Source: Ruegeria sp. ANG-S4 (GTDB lineage: Bacteria > Pseudomonadota > Alphaproteobacteria > Rhodobacterales > Rhodobacteraceae). From it: a DNA stretch of 64,000 nucleotides. Both the position numbers and the translations under genes were made by a program. Below, in pieces: positions 8,222 to 18,115 of this stretch. Every line of letters begins with the position of its first letter. Position 1 is the first letter of the stretch. The notes under the pieces were generated by a model. The model was given only the letters and a program-made list of their open reading frames with translations, made no database searches and had not been told where the DNA came from. The DNA is taken from NCBI RefSeq assembly GCF_000814005.1, contig NZ_JWLK01000004.1, positions 372,001 to 436,000 of the forward strand. The letters are read 5' to 3'.

Positions 8222-10213
8222 TCACAAGGTCAGTTGAACGCGCAAGAACCCGTCAGGATCAAGGCCCAAATCCCGCGGTGCGTATTCTGACAGTTCATCC
8301 ATATACTTTCGGGCTTTCGGCCCTGTTTTCAGAACGGTGCGAACGCCGCCAAGCGATGCAAAGGAAAAGGGCCTTGGCGCAGTCTCGAGTGGATCGGGCC
8401 TGTTCTGTGCAGCCAGATACTCTGTCAGCACGTCGTGAATTTGCAGCGGCGGAACAGGGATAGCCCCACCCTGATTGGCGATCGGGAAATTGCCACCACC
8501 GTTGGCGCGGTAGTTGTTTGTTGCGACGACAAACAACTGCTCCGGGTCGATTGGCAGGCCATTGAATACCACATGACGCACACGGCGATGCGATGGGTCA
8601 ACCAGGTTGCCGTTTGCGTCAAAGCGAGCGGGTCGGGACAGATCAATCTGATAGGACAGACCATGCATGACATCCAGATTGTGACCCGCGCGCGATGGAT
8701 CATGCAGGTCGCGCAGTTTGTCCGGCAATAGCTGGTTGTAGAGCCCGGCAGACATCTCAAGCCAATCGAGGATTTGCGCGCCGTTGGCACATACGCCGCG
8801 CAACTCGTTCGGAAAGACGTGCAGGTCGGCTACATGGCGGACGGAAAGATCGCCTGCGGGTATATCGGTATAGAACTCGGGCCCGGCGCGTCCCCCGAAT
8901 TTGGCCGGTGCCGTGGCGGACAACACAGGTAGGTCTACAAGGGACGTGCCCGTCAGGAACGGGCGCAAAGCGGCTGCCTGTGCTGCGGCCAGCAACGCCA
9001 ATCCACGATCCGGCGCGCAGTAGGCAAAATAGCTGTGGAACCTTTGGCGCGTTCGACCCACTGGCCGGGCGACATGGGCACGGGTCGCATCATGCGCGTT
9101 TCCCAGCAGTTTGGTGATTTCAACGTCCTCTGCGACCTCGAACGTGGCGGCGCCATTGCCGCCATGTATTGCCCGAATCTCTGACTTGCTTCTGCAGATG
9201 CGCCATCGGTTTCGGTCATCCCGTGCCAGGTCAAGGTCGATCACGCCAAGATGCGACCCGGCAAATCCGGGCATTACCAGCGGCGTGCCGTGAACCAGCC
9301 CCTTCTGATGGTCGACATAGTCTAAACCTTGCGGTGCGGTTGCCGGAAAAGTCAGATGGGTATGTCCTGCTACAACGGCATCGATTTCCTTGTTCGCGGC
9401 AAGGGGAATGGCGGCATTCTCCAGACCCGGAGCTGCCTCAGCCGGGCCAAGCCCGGTATGCGCCAATGCAACAATGAGATCGCAGCCTTCCTGGCGAAGC
9501 TCGCTTGCGGTGTCTTGTGCAGCGATCAGGATGTCGTCGACCGTGACTTGGCCGCCAAGCTTATGGGCCTCCCACTGGGCTGTTTGGGGCGGCAGAACGG
9601 AGAGGACACCAATTTTCAGCTCCTCAGGAAAGTCGTTCACCATCACTGTGCGGGTCAGGACAACCGCCTTTTGCCAGATGCTGTTCGAACCGTCATTGAA
9701 AGTGACATTGCTGCTGACAATCGGATAGACGGACTGCTTGGCGATCTGCTGCAAGAAGTCCAATCCAAATCCGAAGTCATGATTGCCCAGCCCGACCACG
9801 TCATACCCAAGCGCCTTGAATGCCAAGGGCAATGGGTGCAGGCCTGTGCTATTCTGCGCGACCCAATCGCCAAGCGGGGTGCCTTGCAGCGAATCTCCGT
9901 TGTCGAACAGCAGGGTCAATGCGCCATCCCGCTCGGTCTGACGTCGCGCTTGTCGGATCAAAGTGGCGGTTCTGGCGAATCCGATTCGCTCATCTCTGCA
10001 ATCGGAATAATAGTTGTGACCAATCAGGTTCATGTGCAGATCTGACGTGGCCAGTATTCGAACCCGTGCCGTGGCTTGCGGGTCTTCGCCTTGCGGCGGT
10101 CTTTTTGTGTCTTCCAAAGTTCTTGCTTCTGATGGAACTGGTAATCTTGTGTTCACTAAACTTCGCGTTAATGCAATTTCCGAGGCGATCGTTCGGCCTT
10201 TCGAAGGCGGCAC
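8222..10213 (-). CDS. 5'-nucleotidase / 2',3'-cyclic phosphodiesterase family protein (CpdB-like)
   Basis: Up to 663 residues. A calcineurin-like metallophosphatase domain begins at RILATSDLHMNLIG and continues with LLFDNGDSLQGTPLGDW, VVGLGNHDFGFGLDF, VALAHTG and VVAGHTHLTFP, which are the metal-ligand motifs. A C-terminal 5'-nucleotidase domain follows, with YQIDLSRPARFDANG and VATNNYRANGGG-type sequence that is typical of CpdB. The family hydrolyses 2',3'-cyclic nucleotides and 3'-nucleotides. The start is uncertain: the frame opens at GTG with a weak ribosome site, and in-frame GTG and TTG codons lie further in. None of these gives an obvious signal peptide, unlike periplasmic CpdB. Confidence 0.85.
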   Translation of the reverse strand: MPPSKGRTIASEIALTRSLVNTRLPVPSEARTLEDTKRPPQGEDPQATARVRILATSDLHMNLIGHNYYSDCRDERIGFARTATLIRQARRQTERDGALTLLFDNGDSLQGTPLGDWVAQNSTGLHPLPLAFKALGYDVVGLGNHDFGFGLDFLQQIAKQSVYPIVSSNVTFNDGSNSIWQKAVVLTRTVMVNDFPEELKIGVLSVLPPQTAQWEAHKLGGQVTVDDILIAAQDTASELRQEGCDLIVALAHTGLGPAEAAPGLENAAIPLAANKEIDAVVAGHTHLTFPATAPQGLDYVDHQKGLVHGTPLVMPGFAGSHLGVIDLDLARDDRNRWRICRSKSEIRAIHGGNGAATFEVAEDVEITKLLGNAHDATRAHVARPVGRTRQRFHSYFAYCAPDRGLALLAAAQAAALRPFLTGTSLVDLPVLSATAPAKFGGRAGPEFYTDIPAGDLSVRHVADLHVFPNELRGVCANGAQILDWLEMSAGLYNQLLPDKLRDLHDPSRAGHNLDVMHGLSYQIDLSRPARFDANGNLVDPSHRRVRHVVFNGLPIDPEQLFVVATNNYRANGGGNFPIANQGGAIPVPPLQIHDVLTEYLAAQNRPDPLETAPRPFSFASLGGVRTVLKTGPKARKYMDELSEYAPRDLGLDPDGFLRVQLTL

Positions 10214-10294
10214 CGGACCCGTGCGTATTGAAACGCCGTTGCGTCAGAGGTCAAGACATGGCAGCCCTTGGCTCGGAAGCGAAGGAAAGAAAAT

Positions 10295-11278
10295 ATGAAG
10301 CGCGCGGAACAGGTGACATTCGGGGGCTCGGGTCTGGACCGCGCGGCCCATATTCGCGGCGACGCAGACAGCATGAAGCAGGCAACCACCCATCCCGACG
10401 CGCAATGTGTGATGGTGTGGCGCGGCAAGGTGTTGGTCCGTGGACCGGATCTGGACGGTCTTGCCCTGGTGCCAATGCGCCACGACCTGATACAAAACGC
10501 GTCGGGCGGCGCGATTGAAGCGCCCGTCTTTCTCGGCAACAACGACGCAAGCGCGCCACTTTTCGCCATGGACATATCCGGCTGGCAGGCTGAAGGACTG
10601 GATCTGTCGGGCGTCGGCGACTTCGTTGACCGGACTGAACAACAGCACCCCGATTTGCCCGACGGCCATGTCTTTGCCGAACTGCGTCGGATCATGACCA
10701 GACTGTCGCCACGTGACGCAGAACTGGCCGCGACTGCGAAAGCTGTGATCGCATGGCACGATACGCACCGGTTTTGCGCCCGCTGCGGTGCGCCGAGCGA
10801 GATTTCGCAGGGCGGTTGGCAACGCAGTTGCCCGGCTTGCGGCGCACATCACTTTCCCCGCACAGACCCGGTGGTGATCATGCTGATAACGCATGGAAAC
10901 TCGGTCCTGATGGGGCGTTCCCCGGGGTGGCCTGAAGGCATGTATTCATTGCTGGCGGGGTTTGTAGAGCCAGGTGAAACACTGGAAGCTGCAGTGCGTC
11001 GGGAAGTGATGGAGGAGGCCGGGGTACCGGTTGGCGAAGTGCAGTATCTGGCCAGTCAACCCTGGCCGTTTCCGGCATCCTTGATGATGGGGTGTGCAGG
11101 GCGGGCGTTGTCACGCGACATAAAGATCGACCCGGTTGAAATCGAAGATGCCATGTGGGTCACCAGAACCGAAATGATGCAGGCATTTTCGGGCGAGCAC
11201 CCCAACCTGCTGCCAGCGCGCAAAGGCGCGATTGCCCATTTTTTGTTGCATCACTGGCTTGCGGATACGCTGGACTGA
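10295..11278 (+). CDS. nudC: NAD(+) diphosphatase / RNA-deNADding NUDIX enzyme
   Basis: 327 residues from MKRAEQVTFGGSG, chosen because GAAGGAAAG lies just upstream. A four-cysteine zinc ribbon (CARCGAPSEISQGG, then CPACG) around residues 160-180 precedes a complete Nudix box (GFVEPGE, then RREVMEEAGV) and the NudC-specific SQPWPFPASLMMG. NudC cleaves NAD(H) and removes NAD caps from RNA. It is divergent from the CpdB-like gene and is followed 39 bases later by the SRPBCC gene. Confidence 0.95.
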   Translation: MKRAEQVTFGGSGLDRAAHIRGDADSMKQATTHPDAQCVMVWRGKVLVRGPDLDGLALVPMRHDLIQNASGGAIEAPVFLGNNDASAPLFAMDISGWQAEGLDLSGVGDFVDRTEQQHPDLPDGHVFAELRRIMTRLSPRDAELAATAKAVIAWHDTHRFCARCGAPSEISQGGWQRSCPACGAHHFPRTDPVVIMLITHGNSVLMGRSPGWPEGMYSLLAGFVEPGETLEAAVRREVMEEAGVPVGEVQYLASQPWPFPASLMMGCAGRALSRDIKIDPVEIEDAMWVTRTEMMQAFSGEHPNLLPARKGAIAHFLLHHWLADTLD

Positions 11279-11317
11279 CGCGAAATTGAGCTGGCAGAAG
11301 GGCAGACAAGACAGACA

Positions 11318-11785
11318 ATGAAGTTCTCAGCGCAAGAAGACATTGAAGCCCCCATTGATGATGTGTTCGCAATGGTTGCCGATTTCGAGCGTTTCGAACG
11401 TATGGCCCTTCGGCGGGGCGCTGATGTGCGGCGCGTTGCGGATAGGGGACCGGTGGCAGCGGGAACCGTTTGGGAAACCAAGTTCAATATCCGGGGCAAG
11501 CCGCGCGAGGTCACGATTGAAATGACGGAACGGGACGATCCGGCGCTGATGGAATTTCAGGCCAATGGCAAAGGTATGGTCGGGATCACCAAGGTTGATT
11601 TGCTGGCGCTATCAAGAAACCGAACCCGCCTGACTCTGTCGATGTCGCTATCTGCCAAAACCCTGCCAGCAAAGTTGTTATTGCAATCCATGAAACTGGG
11701 CCAGTCGCGAATCCGGCGACAGTTCCAGTCCAGGCTAAGTGACTTCGCACGCGAGATTGAAGACCGTTACCGGCATCGGACCTGA
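11318..11785 (+). CDS. SRPBCC (START-like) family protein
   Basis: 155 residues opening MKFSAQEDIEAPIDDVFAMV, the usual first strand and helix of polyketide-cyclase/START-like folds, then repeated beta strands (VWETKFNIRGKPREVTIEM; TRLTLSMSLSAKT) and a long C-terminal helix. This fold binds hydrophobic ligands; no ligand can be named. It lies 39 bases after nudC and its 3' end is 40 bases before the start of the next gene, so a three-gene transcript is plausible. Confidence 0.75.
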   Translation: MKFSAQEDIEAPIDDVFAMVADFERFERMALRRGADVRRVADRGPVAAGTVWETKFNIRGKPREVTIEMTERDDPALMEFQANGKGMVGITKVDLLALSRNRTRLTLSMSLSAKTLPAKLLLQSMKLGQSRIRRQFQSRLSDFAREIEDRYRHRT

Positions 11786-11825
11786 ACCGCCGAAGACCGA
11801 CCACAGACAGTACCGGAGATGTGAA

Positions 11826-12356
11826 TTGGCTCAGGTGATATTTCTGCACGGCGCATCAAGCAGCGGAAAGACGACCTTGGCGCAGGCGTTGCAAAAAAGG
11901 ATCGAGATCCCATTCTGGCATGTTTCTATAGATCACCTGCGAGATTCAGGCATGTTGCCGATGAACAGGTTCCACGACGGCGCGTTTGATTGGCGACAAG
12001 AGCGTGAACGCATCTTTGACGGATTTCATCGATCCGTGGGTGCCTATGCCGACGCCGGAAACAACCTGATATTGGAGCATATTCTGGACACACCCGGATG
12101 GGCGTCTGCGTTAAGTCAACAGTTTGCGCGTCACGATGTCTTTTTTGTTGCCGTTCACTGTGCATTGCCGGTCCTGACCGAGCGCGAAAGGCGTCGCGCC
12201 GACCGCCCCATCGGCAGCGCGGAGCGGGACCAGCGCAGCATCCATAAGACCCGCGTGTACGATCTTGAGCTCAATTCCGAGGATGGGCTTGATGCAAATA
12301 TCAAGATGTTGCTGGGTGCCTGGCGCAGCGGTTTAAGGCGATCGGAATTCAGTTGA
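11826..12356 (+). CDS. Chloramphenicol phosphotransferase-like P-loop kinase
   Basis: A P-loop is the first recognisable element: VIFLHGASSSGKTTLAQAL, followed by FWHVSIDHLRD, ILEHILDTPGW and a basic lid RERRRADRPIGSA. This pattern matches CPT-like kinases, a family that includes the chloramphenicol 3-O-phosphotransferase; the natural substrate here is unknown. The start is set at TTG 11826 because GGAG lies seven bases before it and the P-loop strand begins immediately; this gives 176 residues. A longer frame would overlap the SRPBCC gene, and GTG 11835 is an alternative start. Confidence 0.75.
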   Translation: MAQVIFLHGASSSGKTTLAQALQKRIEIPFWHVSIDHLRDSGMLPMNRFHDGAFDWRQERERIFDGFHRSVGAYADAGNNLILEHILDTPGWASALSQQFARHDVFFVAVHCALPVLTERERRRADRPIGSAERDQRSIHKTRVYDLELNSEDGLDANIKMLLGAWRSGLRRSEFS

Positions 12357-12368
12357 CCGCGTGGCGCA

Positions 12369-13202
12369 TCACCCTCTTGGCCGGGCAGCCGGGAACACGC
12401 CAAGAATCTCCACATTTGTGGTGAAATGCTCAAGCTCTTCCATCGCAAGCCTGACGTTTAGATCCTCGGGGTGACCTACGATATCGGCATAGAACTGCGT
12501 CGCCGTAAACGATCCATCAATCATGTAGCTTTCCAGCTTGGTCATATTGACGCCGTTCGTCGCGAAACCGCCCATTGCCTTGTAAAGCGCCGCGGGAATG
12601 TTGCGCACCTGAAAAACGAAACTGGTGATCATGCCATGTGCCCCGCGGCGGGATGTGTCGGCCTGCCGGGACATGACCAGAAAGCGGGTCGTATTGTCGC
12701 CCTGATCTTCGATGTGCCGTGCCAGAATATCCAGGCCGTAAATCTCTCCGGCGATTTCACTGGCCAGCGCCGCCGAGTGTTTGTCACCGGCCTCTGCCAC
12801 TTCGCGCGCGGCGCGGGCATTGTCCGGGCTCACACGACCGCGAATTCCGTGTTCTTTCAGAAAGCCGGCGCATTGGGGCAGCAGAACCAGATGCGAATGC
12901 GCTTCGGTGATATCATCAAGCGTCGCACCCGGGACAGCAAGCAAGTTGATATGCACACGCACAAAGGCCTCTTCGATAATGTGCAGACCGCTGTGCGGTA
13001 ACAGCCGATGGATATCGGCGACGCGCCCATAGGTCGAGTTTTCCACCGGCAGCATCGCCAGTTCCGCCTCACCGGATCGAACCGATTCGATCACGTCCTC
13101 GAAGGTACGACAGGGCAGGGCGTCCATATCCGGCCGTGCGGTACGGCAAGCTTCATGACTGTAAGCGCCGGGTTCCCCTTGAAAAGCGATGCGTTTGGTC
13201 AT
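12369..13202 (-). CDS. pheA: Prephenate dehydratase
   Basis: 277 residues from MTKRIAFQGEPGAYSHEACR. The prephenate dehydratase domain is shown by FQGEPGAYS, the substrate-binding LPVENSTYGRV, and NTTRFLVMSR around residue 180. A C-terminal ACT domain begins near SFVFQVRNIPAALYKAMG and includes NMTKLESYMIDGSF, the ESRP-like phenylalanine-sensing region. There is no chorismate mutase domain, so it is the monofunctional type. It makes phenylpyruvate for phenylalanine synthesis and is probably feedback-inhibited by Phe through the ACT domain. Confidence 0.95.
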   Translation of the reverse strand: MTKRIAFQGEPGAYSHEACRTARPDMDALPCRTFEDVIESVRSGEAELAMLPVENSTYGRVADIHRLLPHSGLHIIEEAFVRVHINLLAVPGATLDDITEAHSHLVLLPQCAGFLKEHGIRGRVSPDNARAAREVAEAGDKHSAALASEIAGEIYGLDILARHIEDQGDNTTRFLVMSRQADTSRRGAHGMITSFVFQVRNIPAALYKAMGGFATNGVNMTKLESYMIDGSFTATQFYADIVGHPEDLNVRLAMEELEHFTTNVEILGVFPAARPRG

Positions 13203-13322
13203 TTGGTCGATTCCATGCAACAAGTTCCCGCATTGGGCGTTTCGTCGCGGTGTCTATACCTTGCCTCTTGCGAGGGGAAGCCTTAGACACCCCGCAGACA
13301 GCTGAAATGGATCGCGATCAAA

Positions 13323-13832
13323 ATGTTCGACACGATGACAGTTACCAAGGCCGCCGCTGGCCTGTTTGGAACCTTCCTGGTGCTTCTTCTGGCTAAATGG
13401 GGTGGTGACATCCTGTATCACGTTGGCGGCCACAGCGCCGAAGCGGCCTATATCATCGAAACCGAAAGCTCGGGCGAAAGCGCCGACGGCGAAGAGGTTG
13501 TCTTCGAAGAACTGCTGGCCGCAGCCGATCCGGAGAAAGGCGCGCGGGTATTCCGTAAGTGCACCGCGTGTCACAAACTCGAGGATGGCGCGAACGGTAC
13601 CGGCCCTTATCTGTACGCGATTGTTGACCGCCCCGTTGCATCGGCAAAAGGGTTCACCGGATACTCTGCGGCGATGCAAGCACACGGCGGCAACTGGACA
13701 CCCGAGGCGCTGGATGCCTTCCTCGAACGCCCAAGCGCTTATATTTCGGGCACATCCATGAGCTTCGCTGGCCTGAGAAAGCCAGAAGAACGCGCTGACC
13801 TGATTGCGTATTTGCAGACAATCGGCAACTGA
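13323..13832 (+). CDS. Membrane-anchored c-type cytochrome (CycM-like)
   Basis: 169 residues. An uncleaved N-terminal membrane helix (TKAAAGLFGTFLVLLLAKWG) is followed by an acidic linker (ETESSGESADGEE) and one class I cytochrome c domain with CTACHKL as the haem-binding CxxCH and GTSMSFAGL providing the axial Met. The architecture matches the membrane-bound cytochrome c552/CycM of alphaproteobacteria, which carries electrons between the bc1 complex and terminal oxidases. It is divergent from pheA and followed by a terminator. A link to the cbb3 oxidase 12 kb away is possible but not shown. Confidence 0.9.
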   Translation: MFDTMTVTKAAAGLFGTFLVLLLAKWGGDILYHVGGHSAEAAYIIETESSGESADGEEVVFEELLAAADPEKGARVFRKCTACHKLEDGANGTGPYLYAIVDRPVASAKGFTGYSAAMQAHGGNWTPEALDAFLERPSAYISGTSMSFAGLRKPEERADLIAYLQTIGN

Positions 13833-13857
13833 TCTGCTGCTCAAAATGCAAGTTTCC

Positions 13858-13892
13858 AAGGCCGCGACGTCCCGTTGCGGCCTTATTTTTTG
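13858..13892 (+). terminator. Rho-independent terminator after cytochrome c gene
   Basis: AAGGCCGC and GCGGCCTT form an eight-base-pair stem with an eleven-base loop, followed by ATTTTTTGT, 25 bases after the stop codon. Confidence 0.88.
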
Positions 13893-13974
13893 TCTGAGGT
13901 AATCTTCACATTGCGCTCACGCATTCTAAACTTGCAACTGACAGTGCTGGACCTTTAGCTAGCATGAACAACAT

Positions 13975-15912
13975 ATGAACCGTGACAGAACGCAGAGGAT
14001 GAGCCTTATGATTTCCTGTTTGACCGCAGCACGCGTTTCGAGTTTTCGGCCTTTGGCGGCGGTTTTGGGAATTTCAGCGGCAGTTTTCTGGAACGGCGCT
14101 GCGGCAGCGACCGAAGACAATCTGATCCGAAGCCATGGGTATTCATATTTCGGCAATCTCGATTACCCGGCAGACTATCCTCACCTGAACTACGTAAACC
14201 CAGACGCCCCAAAGGGCGGCGAGCTGTCCTTGGCCGCCTCAGGCACATTCGATTCGCTCAATCCGTATTCCCGCAAAGGCCGCCCCGGTGCCCTGACGAC
14301 AATTCAATATGACCGCTTGTTCGAAAGCACCGATGACAGCGTTGGTCAGTATTACGGTGTCCTCGCCGAGAGTTTGGAATACGACGAAGGGCGGAACTTT
14401 GTCATTTTTCATTTGCGACCCGAGGCGATGTTCTGGGATGGCACGCCGGTGACTGCCGAAGATGTTGTTTACAGTCACAGGCTGTTCATTGAGCAGGGGT
14501 TACCGTCCTACGCCCAAGCCGTTGGTCGAATGGTTACCGGTGCCGAGGCGTTGGATGATCACACGGTGAAATTCACCTTCAACCCAGAGGTCACCCGACG
14601 CAGCCTGATCGAAACTGTTGGTGCGACACCGGTATTTTCAAAGGCTTGGTTTGAGGCCGACGAGTCCCGGCGTTTGGACGAGCCAAGGTTGGAGGTCGCG
14701 GTTGGATCGGGTCCCTACAAACTGGACAGCTACGACATCAACCGCCGGATCGTCTACAAGCGTCGCGATGACTATTGGGGTGAAGACCTGCCTTTCAACG
14801 TCGGGAAGAACAATTTCGACACCATAAGGGTCGAGTATTTCGCCGATCAGACTGCCGCGTTCGAGGGTTTCAAAGCGGGCGAATACACGATCCGAATCGA
14901 AAACGACCCCAAGCTGTGGGCGTCGGCCTACGACTTTCCAAAGCTGACAGAGGGCACTGTTGTCCGCGACGAAATTCCCGATCGCAGCCCGCCGACCCCG
15001 TCGGGCTTTGTATTCAACCTTGGCAAACCGCAATTCGCCGACAAGAACGTCCGCAAGGCTCTGGCGCTTGCCTTCAATTTCGAATGGGCCAACGAGTCGT
15101 TGCTGTTCGGCCTGAACTCGCCACGCAGTTCCTTTATTCAGGGAACGCCACTTGAGGCAAAGGGTTTGCCGCAGGGGAACGAACTGACCTTTCTGGAAGG
15201 TCTGGGGGATGTGGTTCCACCCGAATTGCTCACCGAAGAGGCCGTGTTAGTGCACGAGTCAAACCCAGCGCGGCTGAACGATCGGCGCAATCTGCGTCAG
15301 GCTTCAAAGGCTCTGGACGAAGCAGGGTGGCCCGTAGGAGAGGGCAATCTGCGCCGCAATGCCGAAGGTCAGACGCTCAAGGTCAATATCCCGTACCCGT
15401 CCAACCTTCCAACGTCGACCGCGACGATGATCGAGACCTATGTGCAGAACCTGCAGTCTATCGGCGTCGATGCCTCGGCTGAAAAGGTGGACCCGGCACA
15501 ATACACATTGCGCAGTCGCGAGCGGGACTACGACATGGTGTACTCGACACGCTATGGCTCGTTCCTGTCTACCGGTGGCGGTCTGAGCCAGATGTACGGG
15601 TCCGAAGAAGCTGCGTTCAGCCTGTTCAACCCGGCGGGTCTGGCCAGTCCCCTTGTAGATGCCATCATCGAAGCGTCATTCGAGACCGACAATCAGGCGG
15701 ATCAAGATACCGCCCTGATGGCGCTTGATCGCGCATTGCGGTACGAGTTCTTTGTGATCCCGGTTGGATACATCGCAGATTATTGGACGTCATATTACGA
15801 CATGTACGAATACCCGGAAAACCTGCCGCCCTTCAATCTGGGTTATCTGGACTTGTGGTGGATCAATCCGGAAAAAGAAGCTGCTTTGAAAGCAAAAGGC
15901 GCGCTGCGATAA
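13975..15912 (+). CDS. yejA: ABC transporter substrate-binding protein, YejA/oligopeptide type
   Basis: 645 residues. A long signal region ([20 protein letters not shown]) leads to a mature protein beginning near [16 protein letters not shown]. The family-5 binding-protein motifs follow: [48 protein letters not shown] and [18 protein letters not shown]. The NPDAPKGG and FEWAN segments are typical of the YejA subgroup, which imports peptides and, in E. coli, microcin C. The true start may be the ATG 11 codons in (MISCLT at 14008), which has GAGG about nine bases upstream. It is the first gene of yejABEF. Confidence 0.9.
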   Translation: MNRDRTQRMSLMISCLTAARVSSFRPLAAVLGISAAVFWNGAAAATEDNLIRSHGYSYFGNLDYPADYPHLNYVNPDAPKGGELSLAASGTFDSLNPYSRKGRPGALTTIQYDRLFESTDDSVGQYYGVLAESLEYDEGRNFVIFHLRPEAMFWDGTPVTAEDVVYSHRLFIEQGLPSYAQAVGRMVTGAEALDDHTVKFTFNPEVTRRSLIETVGATPVFSKAWFEADESRRLDEPRLEVAVGSGPYKLDSYDINRRIVYKRRDDYWGEDLPFNVGKNNFDTIRVEYFADQTAAFEGFKAGEYTIRIENDPKLWASAYDFPKLTEGTVVRDEIPDRSPPTPSGFVFNLGKPQFADKNVRKALALAFNFEWANESLLFGLNSPRSSFIQGTPLEAKGLPQGNELTFLEGLGDVVPPELLTEEAVLVHESNPARLNDRRNLRQASKALDEAGWPVGEGNLRRNAEGQTLKVNIPYPSNLPTSTATMIETYVQNLQSIGVDASAEKVDPAQYTLRSRERDYDMVYSTRYGSFLSTGGGLSQMYGSEEAAFSLFNPAGLASPLVDAIIEASFETDNQADQDTALMALDRALRYEFFVIPVGYIADYWTSYYDMYEYPENLPPFNLGYLDLWWINPEKEAALKAKGALR

Positions 15913-15913
15913 T

Positions 15914-17008
15914 ATGGGCGCCTATATCCTAAGACGCCTGTTGCTGGTCATTCCGACCTTGCTGGGCATCATGGTCGTGAACTTTACGCTTGTGCAGTTT
16001 GTGCCAGGCGGTCCGATCGAACAGATCATCGCGCAGATCGAAGGCCAGGGCGACGTGTTTGCCGGTTTTGCCGGCAGCGGCGATGCCGGGGCAGGGGCTG
16101 AACCCGGCGGCGGTGTTTTTGACGACAAATATGTGGGTGCGCGTGGCCTGCCGCCCGAGTTTATCGCGGAACTGGAAAAGGAATTCGGCTTCGACAAACC
16201 GCCGCTTGAGCGGTTCTTGGGGATGATGGGCAATTACCTGACGCTGGATTTTGGTGAGAGCTATTTCCGCTCGATCAGCGTGATTGATCTGGTACTGGAA
16301 AAGATGCCCGTGTCGATTTCGTTGGGTCTGTGGTCCACCCTGATCGCCTATCTCGTGTCGATCCCGCTGGGCATTCGCAAGGCGGTCAAGGATGGTTCGA
16401 CCTTCGATACCTGGACCAGCGGCACGATCATCGTGGCCTATGCCATTCCCGGATTTCTGTTCGCAATCCTGTTGCTGGTGCTGTTTGCCGGGGGCTCGTA
16501 CTGGCAGATTTTCCCGCTGCGCGGTCTGACCTCCGACAATTGGGACAGCCTCAGCCTGATGGGCAAGATAGCGGATTATTTCTGGCATATCACTTTGCCG
16601 ATCATCGCGCTGACCATCTCGGCTTTTGCAACCTTGACGCTGCTCACCAAGAACTCGTTTCTGGATGAGATCAAAAAGCAATATGTCATGACCGCCCGCG
16701 CCAAAGGTCTGAGCGAGGGCAAGGTTCTTTATGGCCATGTCTTCCGCAACGCGATGCTGATCGTGATCGCGGGTTTTCCGGCGGTGTTCATCGGCGTGTT
16801 CTTTGGCGGCTCGATCATCATTGAAACCATCTTCTCGCTGGACGGTCTCGGTCGATTGGGTTTCGAGGCTGCCGTGGCGCGCGACTATCCGGTGATCTTC
16901 GGAACGCTGTTCATCTTTGGCCTGATGGGGCTGGTCGTCGGCATCATCAGCGACCTGATGTATGTGCTGGTCGACCCACGCATCGATTTCGAAAAGCGGG
17001 AGGGGTAA
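15914..17008 (+). CDS. yejB: Peptide/microcin C ABC transporter permease YejB
   Basis: 364 residues. It starts [20 protein letters not shown], the usual first membrane helix of DppB/OppB-type permeases, then a periplasmic insert rich in Gly ([14 protein letters not shown]) and five more helices. The EAA-loop region is [23 protein letters not shown], which contacts the ATPase. It begins two bases after the yejA stop and ends directly against yejE, so translation is probably coupled. The insert and [22 protein letters not shown] fit the YejB branch. Confidence 0.92.
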   Translation: MGAYILRRLLLVIPTLLGIMVVNFTLVQFVPGGPIEQIIAQIEGQGDVFAGFAGSGDAGAGAEPGGGVFDDKYVGARGLPPEFIAELEKEFGFDKPPLERFLGMMGNYLTLDFGESYFRSISVIDLVLEKMPVSISLGLWSTLIAYLVSIPLGIRKAVKDGSTFDTWTSGTIIVAYAIPGFLFAILLLVLFAGGSYWQIFPLRGLTSDNWDSLSLMGKIADYFWHITLPIIALTISAFATLTLLTKNSFLDEIKKQYVMTARAKGLSEGKVLYGHVFRNAMLIVIAGFPAVFIGVFFGGSIIIETIFSLDGLGRLGFEAAVARDYPVIFGTLFIFGLMGLVVGIISDLMYVLVDPRIDFEKREG

Positions 17009-18115
17009 ATGGCACTTTCCCCTCTCAATCAGCGCCGCTGGCGCAATTTCCGCCGCAATGGCCGGGCGTATTGGTCGCTTCTGATCTTTTCGGTCCTGTT
17101 CGGTGTTTCGCTGTTCGCCGAGTTCATCGCCAATGACAAACCGATCCTCGTGAAATACCGCGGCGAGTTCTACACGCCGGTCTTCAACTTTTATGCCGAG
17201 ACAGAGTTTGGCGGCGATTTCCAGACCGAGGCGATCTATCGCGACCCCGAGGTCATGTGCCTGATCGACAGCGGCGGTCTGGATCAGTGTTTTGACGACC
17301 CCGAAGGCATTATTGATGAGATCAAGGCGGGTACGTTTGAGGCCGACGGGTTTGAACGCGGATGGGCCATCTGGCCGCTGATCCCCTATTCCTTCAACAC
17401 CAGTGTCGACCGCCCCGGCGCAGCACCGTTGCCGCCGAACGGCCAGAACCTGCTGGGCACCGACGACACCAAACGCGATGTTCTGGCCCGCGTCATCTAC
17501 GGCTTTCGCCTTTCGATCCTGTTCACGCTGATCGTGACCGGCGCGGCCAGTCTGATTGGCATCTTCGCAGGTGCGATTCAGGGCTTTTTTGGCGGCTGGC
17601 TGGATCTGATTTTCCAACGCGTGATCGAAATCTGGTCGGCGACGCCGTCGCTGTATGTCATCATCATTATGTTCGCGATCCTGGGGCGAAGTTTCTGGCT
17701 GCTTGTTGCGTTGATGATCCTGTTTGGCTGGACGGGACTTGTAGGTGTGGTTCGGGCTGAATTCCTGCGCGCGCGCAATCTGGAATATGTCCGTGCAGCC
17801 CGGGCCTTGGGCGTCGGCAACATGACCATCATGTTCCGCCACATGCTGCCCAATGCAATGGTCGCGACGCTGACCTTTATGCCATTTATCGTGACCGGGA
17901 CCATCGGCGGGCTGGCGTCGCTGGACTTTCTTGGTTTTGGCCTGCCATCCTCAGCCCCATCGCTGGGCGAGTTGACCCTGCAGGCGAAACAGAACCTTCA
18001 GGCCCCCTGGCTGGCGTTCACGGCGTTCTTCACCTTTGCCATCATGCTGTCATTGCTGGTCTTCATCTTCGAAGGCGTTCGCGATGCGTTTGATCCCAGA
18101 AAGACCTTTTCATGA
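17009..18115 (+). CDS. yejE: Peptide/microcin C ABC transporter permease YejE
   Basis: 368 residues with an N-terminal helix (YWSLLIFSVLFGVSLFAEFI), a long periplasmic segment of about 110 residues that includes GTDDTKRDVLARVIYGFRLS, and five C-terminal helices. The EAA loop is VRAARALGVGNMTIMFRHMLPNA. The long segment before the GTDDTKRDVL block distinguishes YejE from short DppC-type permeases. It pairs with YejB to form the channel and its stop overlaps the yejF start by four bases (ATGA). Confidence 0.92.
   Translation: MALSPLNQRRWRNFRRNGRAYWSLLIFSVLFGVSLFAEFIANDKPILVKYRGEFYTPVFNFYAETEFGGDFQTEAIYRDPEVMCLIDSGGLDQCFDDPEGIIDEIKAGTFEADGFERGWAIWPLIPYSFNTSVDRPGAAPLPPNGQNLLGTDDTKRDVLARVIYGFRLSILFTLIVTGAASLIGIFAGAIQGFFGGWLDLIFQRVIEIWSATPSLYVIIIMFAILGRSFWLLVALMILFGWTGLVGVVRAEFLRARNLEYVRAARALGVGNMTIMFRHMLPNAMVATLTFMPFIVTGTIGGLASLDFLGFGLPSSAPSLGELTLQAKQNLQAPWLAFTAFFTFAIMLSLLVFIFEGVRDAFDPRKTFS

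Noticed and set aside
15929..17842. Very long minus-strand frame opposite yejB/yejE
   Set aside because: It is the complement of real permease genes; it lacks domains and is rich in Asp/His/Gln/Arg as expected from high-GC antisense frames.
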